Source: Phylloscopus collybita
Lineage: Eukaryota > Chordata > Aves > Passeriformes > Phylloscopidae
Assembly: GCA_027886175.1 (NCBI GenBank)
Contig: JAJNNQ010000137.1
Span: 35,078,001-35,142,000, forward strand
DNA: 64,000 nucleotides
Direction: 5' to 3'
The position numbers and the translations under genes were made by a program. Shown here in pieces: positions 24,695 to 38,100 of this stretch; the stretch's first letter is position 1, and each line of letters begins with the position of its first letter. Below the pieces are notes generated by a model that made no database searches, had not been told where the DNA came from, and saw only the letters and a program-made list of their open reading frames with translations.

Positions 24695-25593
24695 TTTGAA
24701 CTGATTAATACAGACAACAGTGCTCTGCGATTTGAAGTAAGGTCGGTTTTGTCTCTCTCTTTCACTTCTCCATTTGCATTACATCAGGAGAGCAGTCAGA
24801 CATTCCCTATTGCCAAAGGGCAGCGCTGCTCGGCATGGAGCTTGCGAATGTGCATTGTGGAGTAAGTGTTCAAAAGCATTTGTGGGACTGAAGGGTATAA
24901 TTCCCATTGAAAACCAGTGGGAGCTGTACTTAAGAGTTTCCTGTGCTGCAGAGCTTCCCCCAGCAAGCTTAGTTTGTACTTCCCCTGTGCAAACTTAGGG
25001 AAAAAAAAATACCCATGGCTGTGATTTAAATGATTAAGGGATTTTTGGAAGTTTCAACATGCTTAAAATATGAGTTAGTTTGACCTGGGGAATGAAAGAA
25101 TGTCACTTTTTCAGCTGTAACTACAGTCAAAAATTTGTGACTGTAAATGTAGTCAGAGGGTCTAATAATGCTTCTGGGGCCTGTGCTGCTGTTGTGCATT
25201 TTGATAGCACTTCAGGGTAATTTACCCTGTTCAACAGAGCCCACAGTCCATTGATTGGAAGCATGCATTTGCTTCAGAGCAGAAAGGAGAGGGAAATTGT
25301 ACTATGCAAAGTTGAACAGTTCTTTTTTCCTTTTTTCTTTCTTTTTTTAAATTTTTTAAACATTATTTTTACAGATTTTGGAATGCAAGATCCTTGCACT
25401 TTTTAAAGCATGGCCTATGAAGACTTTAGGGTGCATAAAACCTCATCCATGCAAGAAGTTGAACAGAAAACCAAGAGACCATTCACTTAGGTAAAAATTC
25501 TATGTGCTTTAAGATTTCATACTTAGTACCTTTGTTTGTACTTGTACAACTTTATCAGCGTGTGGCAGACACAGCAGTGTCCCTACAATGAAA

Positions 25594-25616
25594 TGTGATG
25601 TGATGTGATGTGATGG
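25594..25616. repeat. (TGATG)n pentanucleotide repeat
   Basis: Four to five copies of TGATG occur in tandem. Confidence 0.85.
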
Positions 25617-26829
25617 ACAGAGCACTGTAAAGTGAGTCAGGAGGCATTTCTCCAGGCTCTTCCCTTGACTCACCATATGATATTCTGCAGGACTTAGTTT
25701 CTGCTATTCTTCACTTGCAAAATGTTATAAAAATGTTTTCCTAGCCACATAGAGTGCTGTGACATGTATGGGTCACTGAGTGTAGCAAAAGGAGTAAAAC
25801 TGGAAAAGCTGAGTGTGTTTGATGCATGCAAATCCGCCTGGAGGTTAATAATTTAATTGGCAGAGTGCCCTATTTTTCTGGCTAATGGGCCTGTTTAGTG
25901 AGCTCCTGCAGTGCCTGACATACTGGCCTGCTGCTGTTCAGACACAGTTGTACATCTGGTGAACTGAGCTGTGTTGCTCCATCTCTCAAACCCCTTTGCT
26001 GAGTGTCTCAGAGCTGAGGTGATGCCTTAACTCTCAGCCAAAGAGCCATGCTTTTGTCTGAGGGTGGAGGTCGTGCTGGAAGTGGTCCTTTTTGCAGTGT
26101 GCACGGTGATGGGTGGGCACAGTGGGAAACTGCTGTGATGTGTGGAAGAAATGGCACTTGCAGAGCACTGATGCTGCTGTGTGAGGTGTACACGTGGGAA
26201 TATAGGTCAGTGAAACATCCAGAGGGGTTGCACAGCTGCAAAGAGCATATTTACACATGTAGGGTGCAGATGGCAGGCTTGAGCTAGACAAACTGCTGCT
26301 GAGCAGCCTGGTGTGTGCCTGGGGAGGGGCTGCCAACACTCGCTGTCCGAGTCTGGTCCTCACAAATAGCTCCAGTGCTTTGGTCCAGAGCAGCCCTCAG
26401 GCTGGCATGTCTATTTTGTCTCCAGAGTGGAGGGTCATCTGTGGGGCATTAGGATTGCCCAGGTCCCATGGCTCCCCTGCAAGTCCTGGCAGGGCTATGT
26501 GCCTGGTTCTTGGAACTTCACTGGGCTTTGTCACAATGAATGTGAGCAAGGTGAGGCTTGGGGGTTAGAACATTGTCTGTGTTTTCCAGCTGTATCAACT
26601 GATCTAACAGACATGGACTTGGATCCACAAGCCTTTTTTCATGTCTGAAGCAGTGGCAGCCAGATTTGCTCTAATGCGAGCCAAAACAGCTTCAATTGCA
26701 TCAGCTGGTGAAGTATTTATGTGTTTGTACTATGAGGTGTCCCAAGTTTTATGGTCCTTTCCTGCTTACGTGTGTATGCAGCTTCTTGTAAAATTTCTCT
26801 GTTCTTTGCTGCTTGTGTTTATTTAACTG

Positions 26830-27430
26830 CTGTGATTACCCTGGTACCAGTACAGGGTATTGGATGGATGAAGGGGTTGAGAGAAGCCCTGTGGAGAAGG
26901 ACTTGAGGGAGCTGGTGGATGAGAGGTGGGATATGTGCCAACAATGTGTACTTGAAGCCCTGAAAGCCAAATATATCCTGGGCTGCATTCAAAGCAGCAT
27001 GGCCATCAGGGCGAGGGAGGGGATTCTGCCCCTCTGCACCAGTGAGATTCCACCTGGAGCACTGCATCCCCCTCTGGGGTCCCCAGCACAGAAAAGATAT
27101 GGACCTGTCAGAGGAAGTCTAGACTACAGTCATGAAAATGATTGGAGGGCTGGAGCACCTCAGCTATGTAGAAGAGCTGAGAGAGTTGGGGTTGTTCATT
27201 TGGGACAAAAGAAGGCTCCAAACTCCAGGGAAACCTTATTGTAGCTCTGCAATACCTATAGAGGGCTTATAGGGAAGATGAGGACAGTTTGGTAGGACCT
27301 GTAGTGATAGGACAAGGTATAATGGTTTTAAACTAAAGAGGGGAGCTTCACATTAGATATAAGGAAGAGGATCTTTATGATGAGGATAGTGAAACACTGG
27401 AACAAGTGTCCCTGCTGCCCAAGTTTGGAA
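26830..27430 (+). mobile_element. CR1 LINE fragment, sense orientation
   Basis: About 600 bp follow the CR1 3' region in order. Landmarks are 'gagaaggacttgagggagctggtggatgagag' near 26894, 'tatcctgggctgcattcaaagcagcatggccatcagg' near 26972, 'attctgcccctctgcacc' near 27023, 'ccacctggagcactgcatcc' near 27050, and 'gagagttggggttgttcatttgg' near 27180. The open frame at 26813-27244 is the decayed end of the reverse transcriptase ORF and is not a host gene. Confidence 0.9.
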
Positions 27431-28681
27431 GGCACATGCAGCTCTCTGATTTGAAGTCTCTCTGTCTCTTAAGACTGTTGAAAGTTTTTGGTTTGAATGT
27501 TATGTGATCTAGCCAAGCAGATGTTTAGCTGACAAACTTGCCTTACTCTGCTGTTCTGTTCTCTGTAAAAACATGGAAAACACAGTACTTTGTGTCTTTC
27601 TGGAAGAGAACTTGAGGGTGTGGGGAACAGAGTTTGCTGATCATGGAAGCCAGATGTTCCCACTTGGCATTCATTGTGTCTCCCTGTCCATCTTAGAGTG
27701 AAGCTGCAAGGTTGGGTTCAGTGGTAGCCCTTTTGAGTTTGTTGCCTGTTCTGGTTTATGAAATAAGCTCAATAAAACCTATTCCATATGTTTATTTTAC
27801 CAGAAAACCTATTTGTTTGTGATACCACAACTGAACATGTTCATGGATATTTAATCCCTTCCAGGATAAGGCAAAGATTTGCTCTACAAGGAATTTTAAG
27901 TCTAATGTCAGTTCTGCATTAGCCTGGATTATGCAAGCACTGACAAAAATTAATTTGGTGGTTTATTCCTGCTGTGAACAACCCATGGTTTTCCTTTAGG
28001 GATTCTAAGATTGTTCTTACCTAGTAATTAAATCTTAATCATGTTTTTGCCAAAAGCAGTACATTTGGCTTGCAAGGGGGGAGATCACTCTGTATCTGTC
28101 TGTCCATCCTCCTCCTCCTCCCAGTCGTGTTTGCCGTCAGTTTTTCAGTCTCTGACTCTGCAAGCTGATACCTGGATCCGCTGTGCTTGAACAATCCCCG
28201 TTCCACATCCTGCCAGGAGTCATTTCCTTTTGTTCCCCTGGCATCCAGAGGAGGTTTCCCTTCCCGGGAATGACACGCTTTCTCTGCCAGGAGCCACGGA
28301 CGCACAGTGTGACTGGCACGGGGCCATCGTGTGCAGCACCTGCCTGCTGCCAAGCAAGGACATGAGGCTGAGTCAAAGGGCTCCAGGCAGGAGGCCCTGG
28401 AGAGCTCTTGCTTTTCATCCATCCCGAGGGATTTCCTGGCAGAATTACCTCGGGTAAATGACTTGTGTCCTTGTAATAGCCAGCCTGGAAAATTGTGCAT
28501 ACGTGACAGAGCAGGGAAACTTGCTAGATTTAGAAAAAGGTAGTATGTAATGCAGTGTGCAGATTTATTTGTGTATATTGTCCTGTTGTGTAATTAATCC
28601 CATATGTATCCTACTCTGCATTCTGGTATCATATTTGTCTTTCCAGGACTTCAGTCCTTTCTTTGTTCTCCCCAAACGCAC
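27431..28681. other. Intergenic, no gene recognised
   Basis: A moderately GC-rich part at about 28080-28450 produces overlapping open frames on both strands (longest 153 codons on the minus strand). None has a recognisable domain. Confidence 0.5.
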
Positions 28682-29165
28682 AGCATCCCAGAATCAATAA
28701 GTTTAGAAAAGACCTTCGAGATCATCAAGGCTGACCTATGACATAACACCAACTTGTCATTCAGACCATGGCACCGAGTGCCACATCCAGTCTTTCCTTA
28801 AACACTTCCAGGGATGATGACTCCATCACCTCCCTGGGCACCACATTCCAATGCCCAGTCACCCTTTCTGTGAAGAATTTCTTCCTGATGTCCAATCTAA
28901 ACCTCCCCTAGTGTGGCTTAAGACTGTGTCCTCTTGGCCTGTTGCTGGTTGCCTGGGAACCACCTGGCTACAGTCTCCTGGCAGGTGGTTGTAGAGAGTG
29001 ATATGGTCTCCCCTGAGCCTCCTTCAGGTTAAACAACCCCAGCTCCCTCAGACACTCTTCACAGGACATGTGCTCCAGATCTTTCACAAGCCTTGTTGTC
29101 CTTCTCTGAACATGCTCCAGCATCTCTGCATGCTTTAAATGTCCTTTAGTGTTATTCTGAAAGAA
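28682..29165 (-). mobile_element. CR1 LINE fragment, antisense orientation
   Basis: Read on the minus strand this is a CR1 3' end. On the + strand the hallmarks appear as 'cccagaatcaataag' (28687), 'accttcgagatcatcaagg' (28712), 'tccctgggcaccacattcca' (28832), 'aagaatttcttcctgatgtccaatctaaacctcccc' (28873) and 'ccccagctccctcagacactcttcac' (29037). It is diverged and 5'-truncated. Confidence 0.92.
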
Positions 29166-31516
29166 TTCTGCATTCTTCTTGAATGCCATATTATTACTAT
29201 TATCATTTTGTTTCTAGAAACACTTGTAAAAGCCATGTGTCCTTTCAGGAAGGGGAATGGTTATCTAACTGGTTTTCAACATCATCACCATCATCAAAAC
29301 AATGATCTGTGTTACTGGCTGTGTCAGGATAATCTTCAAAAGCATGAAATCAGTAAGTTCTACAAAACCTTTTGTACAAAGAGTTAAGTTTGTAGATGAA
29401 TTAACTACCATGAAAAGAACAACACCAGAAAAAGTAACAAAATCCGATCACCTTTCCTGCCTCTTGCTCAGACTACTACATATATATGTCCTAGTGACAA
29501 ATCTTTAAAATTAGACATGGATTTACTTTTAGCTAAGGACAAACAATGACAATACAATCTATTGGAATGAAGTTTTCTTTTAATTGTTTTCATTCTGGAA
29601 CCATATTCTAGACTGTGGGGCTCTCCAATTTAATGTACAACCCTTTTTTTTTCCCCCAGTCAAGAGTCAAACAGATATGTACATGTATTAATCCTCATTT
29701 CTGTAACAATTTCTTGATTTTTACTTTTGGGAGTACACATAAATGTTGCTAAATGTGAAATATTTAGAGCATGTAGGGCTGAAAAATGGGGTTATATCAC
29801 CTAGCTTTATCTCAGCTTTGTCCTTTGCATGACTCAAGGGCTTACTCTGCTATGAAAATTGCATCCATGTTCTTGGAGAAACCTTTTCTTTTCCTTTCTT
29901 TCTTTTGTTTATTTTCACAGACATAGTCTACACGACAGTGATAAAAATTAAGCCTCTGTGGAGTTTTGCCAGAAAGAATATTAGGATAATTTCCCATTCT
30001 TCTCTTGTTTGTCTTAGACGACTCAAGGGGGATTTGGTTTGGTTCTGGTTGCCAGTGACATGTGCATTGCAAATGTCAGAAAAACCTTCAGGAGACTCAG
30101 ACGCTGTCATGCAGGAGCTAGCAGTAGTGACAACTGCATGTGATTTAGAGAAGGTATTCAGTGATTCCTCCTGTTCTTATCACATGAGTTTGTGAAAATT
30201 GACCAAAATGGTGGTTTCCACTGCTTAAACCAGTGACCAGCATAAAGGAATAAAGCTTTTTTTTTTTGTGAGTCAAACTGTCTTCAGCACATGCCAGTGT
30301 TCAGAGCTGTGGCACCACAGCCAGATCATTTCAGTATGGAGCATGTTGCAAGGAGAAGCTTCTGTAACCCATTTGGAAAGATCAAAAGCCTTCAAGATGT
30401 GCATGTGTTTCACAGTCAGCACTAATTAGTTTAACGTGAAGCCTTGGTATGAGACTGGGTTTGGTCTTGTCTAGCTGAAGTAACACAGCAGTTAAGATTA
30501 ACCTAGCTTACAGTGTTAAGAATTACATTTAAAGTAATTTACCGAATGACTTGTACCAGAATTAGTTTCCTTCATGCACTCTTGGTGGGCAAATGCACTG
30601 AAAAAGGAGATGCTGCCTTCACTTCACCAGTGGAAGTATCCATACCCTATTCTCTAGATTGCATAAACTTCCTTATACTATGTAGGACATTCAGCTTCTT
30701 TGAGTGTCTTTAAAAATGGAAGTATTGTGACAATATTACATGACGCCCCTAGGTGTGTCGGACTTTCCTCTGTATTTTCACTCTGAGCAACCTGCTTTCC
30801 TCCTCTCCCACCCACAGACCATCAGAGCCTTTTTCAGTCCTCCTCTTCCCTTTCTTCCTCTAGCTCCCAAAAGCCATCTCCAGTGCTGCCCTCCCGGTAT
30901 CTTGCCCATAGCAGAAGCCAAGTAAGCTGCAGCTGGTTTGACTTAATGCTTTTGCTCCCATTTTGTGCTCTCCAGGTTGCACTCAGGCCAGCCACTTCTG
31001 CTTTGCCCCTAATGCAGCACTGCACTGCCTTGCACTGTGTGCAGCAGGAGAATTAGTGCCGTTTAAGAGAGTATGGTCATTTTTCTGGTGATTAAAGAGA
31101 CAGAAGTTGAAGGGTGGCCAGTAGGATCCCCACTGTTCAGTGCCAATACCCCAGTGAGAACCCTGGCGATGCCATTACATCCTTAGTGAATTCCCTTTGA
31201 GTCAGCCATGAATGCACAAGGATAAAGCCAGGATTTGGTTCCCCATTCAGTCCAGCTCTAGAAATCCAGCTGAAGGTGCTTTTTTTGGTGGCAGGTTTGT
31301 GTTGGAATCAAGCATCAGCAGGTCTTGAAACCACAAAAGGCACTCAGTCTTGCAGGTGCCTTCTGTGCATTTGTGCAAGTCAAGCTTCTCTGGTGGAACG
31401 TGGAAGGTATCTTGAGGGATAATGTAAGGAGGATGTGAACTCCCAGAGAGACAATGGCCTGCTTACAAGACATGGACTGTTTTCACTGCCTCCAGTTTTC
31501 ATCTGTGTTGTGCTTA
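29166..31516. other. Intergenic, no gene recognised
   Basis: No convincing exon or repeat was found in this stretch. Confidence 0.5.
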
Positions 31517-31521
31517 GGTGG

Positions 31522-32164
31522 TGTGCTGGTTTGAAAGCAAAACCAGTGAGACTCGCAGTCAGAGATACAATTTAATAGGAGAAGAGAGGAAAAAAAAAGA
31601 AAAAAAAAAAAGGTAAAATAAACTAAATGGAACAATACAACCTGACACCCTGTTGGTCAGGGTGTTTGAAGCAGTCCAAAAGTAAGTCCTCCTGGAGTGG
31701 CAGATGTGGTTCTGTTGGAGTAGAGATGATCCTGAGAGAGAAGGGTCCTGTGATGGTGAGAAGGGTCCAGTCTTCCTCCAGGAATCCAGAGGAACCAGAT
31801 GAGATGTTCTTGTTAAAGCAGTGATTCCGTCTGGTAGCTCTTGTCTCCTCTGGGAGTCCAGTGGATAAAAAGCTGCTTGTGAGGTCTCAAACCCTGGATT
31901 ATATCCAGGTGGGAATGCTTGGCTCCTCCCCCTGGGCAAAGCATCTCACAATGGTATGATTCCATCCTATGAGTCATACAATGGGTCCTTGATGGCCCAT
32001 CAAACAGAGATAACTCACGGAGGAAGTTATCTATGAGTCATGTGGCAAGGCATTGTTGGGCTCGTTAACAGAAGATAAGGAAAACACTGCTCCACCTTGG
32101 CTCCAACGGCTCATGGGGATAGAATACATACCTTGGGCACAATTTTACATTGTAATCTAGGACA
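31522..32164 (-). mobile_element. Solo LTR of an endogenous retrovirus, with 5-bp target duplication
   Basis: The 643-bp unit begins TGTGCTGG and ends GGACA. It is flanked on both sides by GGTGG (31517-31521 and 32165-32169), a target-site duplication. On the minus strand a GC-rich motif precedes a TATA-like GGATATAATCC (near 31896-31906). ATTAAA follows near 31571-31576, close to the end, so the promoter and poly(A) order indicates minus orientation. The 5-bp duplication fits an ERVL-like group; the family name is not resolved. No internal viral genes adjoin it, so it is a solo LTR. Confidence 0.85.
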
Positions 32165-35100
32165 GGTGGGGGTGAGGAGAAGGCAAAGTCAAGGCCCTTC
32201 GTGTTGATTATGTTTAGGCAGTGGATTGCTCCAGGATTATTGATCCAATGGGGCAGTGGCAGCAGGAGGGATGAGAGTTAACTGCTCCTGCCTGGTTTCC
32301 TGCCTCTTAGGATGAATCTACAGCTTGCATTTTTTTCTGCAGCCTTCATTGTGCTGACATTGATGTGAGTCTGTGCTGACTTGGTTTTTTCACTGCAAAC
32401 GCAAACAGTGCTTGATGTGCATATTGTCAATTTCACAGCCCATATGGTCTTCTCAGGTTCCTCAGGTGCTTGGCAGAAAGGGTTTTTTCAGCAGCAGCCT
32501 TAATTCATGGCACCCTGGGGAGTCAGGTGTGGTCCTCAATGAGGACAAGCAGCTAATCCCAAGCCTAATACTAATACCTCTGTCTAGGATGGTCTGGCCA
32601 TTGGCAATGTGGAGCATAGGAATAATTTAGGAAAAAAAAAATAAAACTCCCTGAGAAAGGAACAATTCCTGAAGTTACTGTCAAACTGCATGTCTGCAAG
32701 GGAGCCCAGCTAGACTTTTGCCCCCTTAAACATGAAGGTGGAGCTGGTTGTCTAGAGAAAAAGGCAATGAAGTGCAAAAGCTTCAAAGGCTTCAGCGATT
32801 GTTTTTTTTCTACCTGGAGTCAACTTCCTTAGAAGTGAGACTTTCTGGATAAATGAGCCTAGGAGACACAGGAATTACTGCCAGTACAGAGAGGCTGGGT
32901 AATCAGTCACATTAATTTGGGCTAAGCGAAGCATGAATGAGGCCTTTACTATTCATTCAATGTTAATCATATTGTTAGCTAGAATAACAAAACTGACTCT
33001 GTAGAAATCCAGTCTAATTTCCTTTTGTTGTAAAGTTAATCCAACCATGTTGTTATTGCATAGAAGTTCCGTCTTCCTAAAAGATCTTTGACATTGCCTT
33101 AACATCTCTTTCATAAGCTTAATTCTCCCAATTGAATATTGTTTTGGTATTTAGCAGAGAAAGCCACTCCACATACTTTGTGAAAATAAACTTTTAATCC
33201 TCTGTATACCCTTGAAAAGGGAGACTGCTGAACATGCATCCAGGCAGAATATGATAACTCTGAAATAATAAGGAACAACCAGGTGAGAAATCATAATATA
33301 TATAGTGACATAGGCATTATCCAAAAAGTAAAGTCGTATGAGAAATATTAAGTGTATCTCCCCCATAGATGAGACAGACAGCTATGTGTTTATACTCATT
33401 TCAGGGGTGAGAGAAAACAAGGCTTGGAAAAGATGTCTTTATCAATGCTATTTAATATGTATTTTGACTCAATTCATAATTAGATCGTATGTATTGCCTC
33501 AATTTTGACTAATGATGGTTCTTCCTTAATATGTCCTTAAAATACAGAATCACACATAAGAGAAGGTTTAAGTCAGTTAATAGAAGCAATCCCAACCTTG
33601 ACTTTTGATGATGACATAATCCAATAAGTTGAAAAATACAATTAAATCCTATTTTCAAATGTGACTTTTGGGCATGCCTCGTGCCCTCTGCTTAAAGAAT
33701 TGCCTCCAGATATCCTTGCATACTTTATACACAAAAGCACAAAAATATCTATACACAGACACAAACTAAAATTCACTGGCAGCCAATGCATCTGACTTTC
33801 AGCCAACTGCCCTTGTGTGGTGCTTATTTAGTGCTATTTCTTTGGTTTCAAATTCATATAATGTTGAGTTTTCATCATAGAAGCAGTGAGATCATATTCA
33901 ATGGTTGTTCAGATCAGTGTAGAGAAAGCTACTGAGACATCCCCAGTGTCAGTATAACCATCTTCTCCAATAACCATCTTCACCGAGTCTACCTTGATGT
34001 GCTTAAGCTGAGTGAAGAGTGCAGGGGGATGGCTGGGTCTGCCCTTTCCACCTTGCACTCCCCTCTGTGGGGGTGTCAGTAGCTGCACTATGGTGCCACT
34101 GTGTCATAAATTAATTAGCAGATGCCTGTGAGAGATTCTCAGTAATGGGTTGTTGTCACTGTTTTGTGGATGTAGGAACTGCCCTCCAGGATAATCCCAG
34201 GTCCTCACCTAGGTCAGTGTCCTATGTTCCATAGTTATGGTCAATATTGCTGGGAAAAATGCCCATAAATGCTGTAATAACGTTGCCCATTTGTTCCCCT
34301 TGACCTATGTGTGATGTCTGAGTACCAGTAAAGCTTTTATCTTTTTCTCCAGTGTGTTGAAGAAAATGAGAACATTTTTGTAGGTTGCATTTTAGGAAAA
34401 GTGTCTTGAGGACTGTCTAAAGCTGCTGAGGTTTCTGAGCACTACAAAAATATGACATATTTATAAGCACATATCAGTTGTAATGTTAATCAGCTGAGGT
34501 TGACATCTGGCATTTTCAACCCTACAGTGCTTTTTCAAGTTGTTTTTCTGCAGACAGGCTTATTGTCTGCTACATGGTCCCCAGCATTCCCACGACTGGA
34601 ATTTTCATGTGTGGGTGAGGGGCAATTTCTGACTGGGTGGGAAGGGGGTCTCTGCATCCTCATCTTCAGCTGTTCCTGGTGAGGTTGCAGCTCCGGCCCT
34701 GTGAATGGGAGGGGTGAGTTGAGCCGTACTGGGGATCTCCAGCCCAGCAGCTCAGTCATGAGCTCCCACAACCACCTCTAATTGTCTATCAGGTGCTTTA
34801 GTGGGCAAAGGTAAGTATGAGGTCAGATGGTTTCCAGATCTTGCCTGTTGGAATTTTGGCTCAGGTGTTACCTTTTTTATCGTCACTTTTTCATCGTTAC
34901 ATTTTAAGTTGTTTAGCGTACTAAATTTGCCTGCTTGTGTTCCAGAAGTATTTTAATTTGCTATTTCAAAGTCCCCTAAGTGACACAGTTTTAGTTACCA
35001 TATCCTTTTCATGGTCATGACTTCTTATTTCTCCTTTTTTACTTCAGATTTTATTTTTTTTAATGGAGCTTTTTGGCTTTCCACCTGAGTGCACAGAGTA

Positions 35101-38100
35101 TAATGGCCCATTGGGAATTATTTTTTCTGCAGCAGAGGCTGGGAGATCATTGTTCACCTCTGGAGAGGTTGTGGCTGGGTATAGGCCAGTAGAAATGACC
35201 GGCATCTTTTCACACTATCTTTCAGCAGTTTCATGTGACAGAGGCGACCTCCTTTGTCCCTCAGGATAAATCTGGCTTCTTCCAACTCATTTTGCAAGAA
35301 GCTGGGGACAGAAACTGTCCTCAAGAAATTTTGTTGTAGTTGGGGCTTTGGCTATTTTGTTTAACAGAGTTGTTAATGGAGAGAATTAAATGTTCAAAGT
35401 TCTTTTAGTTTTGACTGAATGGTGTAAGGTTAATAAATTGCCAATCGATTTTTGCAAACAATATTGAGGAACAGGAATTATGAAACATAAAATCAGTTGC
35501 AAAGTTATCAATCTTCAAAATTATTTGCTTTAATCACGTGCCTTTTAATTAATCTACAATTGTTGCTTTGTATTTAAACTTGTATCATGATTGCTAAATT
35601 CTAGTTGAAGAACAATATATTATTTAAAATAGAAGGGAAAACAATCTGCTCTGATAGTGTCTTACTTCAATTATAGATTTCTGCACCCCTGCCAGTGCTA
35701 GCCCCATCTGACATCAGTAATATTTTCTGTTGGGAGAAAGACTGCTTCTCCATGAGATGTAATTAAGCAGTAAATTAGTGTTGGTTACGTGAACGATGAA
35801 AACTCTGGAGGTCTTTGCTGGTGTGTGCAGTGACACCACCCCAAGCTTAGGGCAGAGGGTGTGCAGAGCTCCGCCAGCCCTGCCTGGGGCAGATCCTTGG
35901 GGTGTGAGTGTGAGATGGGGAGCCCTCCTGTGCCCACCCTGCCAGAGCACCCTGCTCTCCTTCCAGGGCTGTGACGAGGGTGTGCTTCGGCACTGAGGAG
36001 CATGGCAAACCCACGGCTGGTCTGTGTGGGTGGAAAACCAGGGGAATTGGATGCTGTAGCCCACTGGTTCTTGGTATGAGTCTTTTGACATGTCTTAGGC
36101 AAAGATAACTTTTAGGTTTTCATTGGTGAATAAGAATATGAAAGGCATATAGTGGCTAATACAGTACAAACAGGGACAGAGAAATTAATTGTATCATTAA
36201 GGAAGTTGACAGGTGATACAGGGATGCCCAGCAAGCAGGATTTTGGAGAGGCAGGGCAGGAAAGGACAGCGAATGAACCGTCCTCTGCATAGGTTAGAAA
36301 CAAAGGTTGCTGCCCCTTGTGAGTTTTCATCCACAGCTGTCACAATGGGACAAGGTATCATGGATGTTATTCTGTGTGTTATTCAAGCATAGTCAAGGAA
36401 ACCTCTTGCAAAAGCTGGTGTTGTAGAAGCACTCTGCTGTTCTGCTCCCTATTTTGGCAGAGAGATCAGGGATAAGCAAAGAGAGATTTTTTCATGCCCT
36501 GAAAACCACAGCCTTTCCCATAAATGTGGAAACATGAGATGAGTTGGTTTGCAGGAGCTGATGCTGCACTTGTGTCTCTGTAAGGCGTCTCTTCCAGCAC
36601 TGTCGTTTCAGCACTTTGCCTACTTCAAACACAATGACAGGGTTTCTTTTGAATTAGTGGCAAAGTAGTCATCATCAAAATTACTTACAGTATGATGGGC
36701 TTTAGCATTTACCAAGAGCTATGTATCTTTGGTGTGTTTATCAGTATTTAATCTGGAAGATTGGATTGCCTCAGCAGAAAAGTTGACATTGGACTGCTTT
36801 CTGGATTCTCTCAAGCACCATAAAACACAATTATCTCTACTCAAGCACTCTGCAGATAAACTAGAAAATTAATTACTCTCAAATATTATCCTTACAATCT
36901 TGTAAAAGAGCTGAAATAACTCCTGCAACCTAAAAATCCCAGTAAGAACAATTTTCTTATTCTACATAGTTACTTGAGGCCAAGCCTATATGTTGTTTAG
37001 TTGAGGTTCACCTCAGTGATATTTGGATTAAAAATAAAAAACGGATCAGTGTTTTTTCTGTCAGTTTTGTGCTCAGCCAGCCTGGCAGGATTTCTTTTCC
37101 AGTGAGGCACACAGAGCCAGGGCTTTGAGGTTTGAAGTGAGTCCAGTCTCTCAGTGGTCACCATGTCTCTACATTTCCAAGGGGAAGAGCTCCTCAGGAG
37201 CTGTGGCTGTGTCCTTTCTGTAAGCTCAGAGGGAAGGGTTTCCATTAAACTGAGTAGCTCTGATGCTTTGAATGGATTGTGGAAATAACTTGGCTCAAAT
37301 AAAGGAGGTAGGCAATAGGCAAAGCAAACAGCCACCTTTTTCTTCTAATCGAAAGAGAAAGGAAATAATTAGTTTTGAAATTGGCACTGTTCAGCAGCCC
37401 AGCGTTTCCACCTTCTGTAGGTGAGCCATGGAGTTATTTGCTCAGAGTATAAATCATCTCAAAAGGGGGCAATAAGACAATAGATCTATAGTTGGCAAAT
37501 GATATCAAATATTTAACTTAGAAAAGAAAAAAAAAAGAAAATATGCAAATACTCAATTTATTATTCATTGGCACCAGCTATTTCCCCTTAGAGCAGGCAG
37601 ATTGGGAAGAACGATAAACTAAGGTCTTTTTTTGGTGTGTGTTAGGGGGGAGCACAACCCTTTCAGGTTGCAGCACGCAGTGGAGTCAAAAAGTACTTCT
37701 GTTCCTCTTGGATGATGAATGAGAGCAAGCCCTAATCCTGCCCCTCTCTGCTGAGAGACAAAATTCGCTGTATCTTTGTGCCATGGGGTGTCCTGGCCCT
37801 CGCCGTGGGACAGGGCTCAGCCTGGCGTGGCACTGAGCAGCTGTGCCCCAGCTGAGGTGACAAGGTCTGGGATCAGCGTTTGCATTGGTGAGCCAGCCAA
37901 GACCTTCACAAGCTGCTGACAGGAATGATTTGAACAATGAATTTACCCCAGGGGATGCTGGATTAATTTGCAGATGGGATGGAGGGAAAAAGCTAGATGT
38001 GACTGATGACAGAACACAGAAAACCCCCAGCTGATGTAGTTAGTGATTTAAAAAAAAAACAACAACTCAAGTGCCAGACTGTGTAAGGGACAGAGTGGAA

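Larger units (their letters stand above)
22731..26829. other. Intergenic, no gene recognised
   Basis: Only short tandem motifs (24652-24694 and 25594-25616) and scattered open frames below about 110 codons are seen. Confidence 0.5.

Noticed and set aside
26813..27244. 143-codon open frame on the + strand
   Set aside because: It is the decayed reverse transcriptase end of a CR1 copy.
28039..28500. 153-codon minus-strand frame
   Set aside because: Overlapping open frames on the other strand and no domain point to GC-driven chance.
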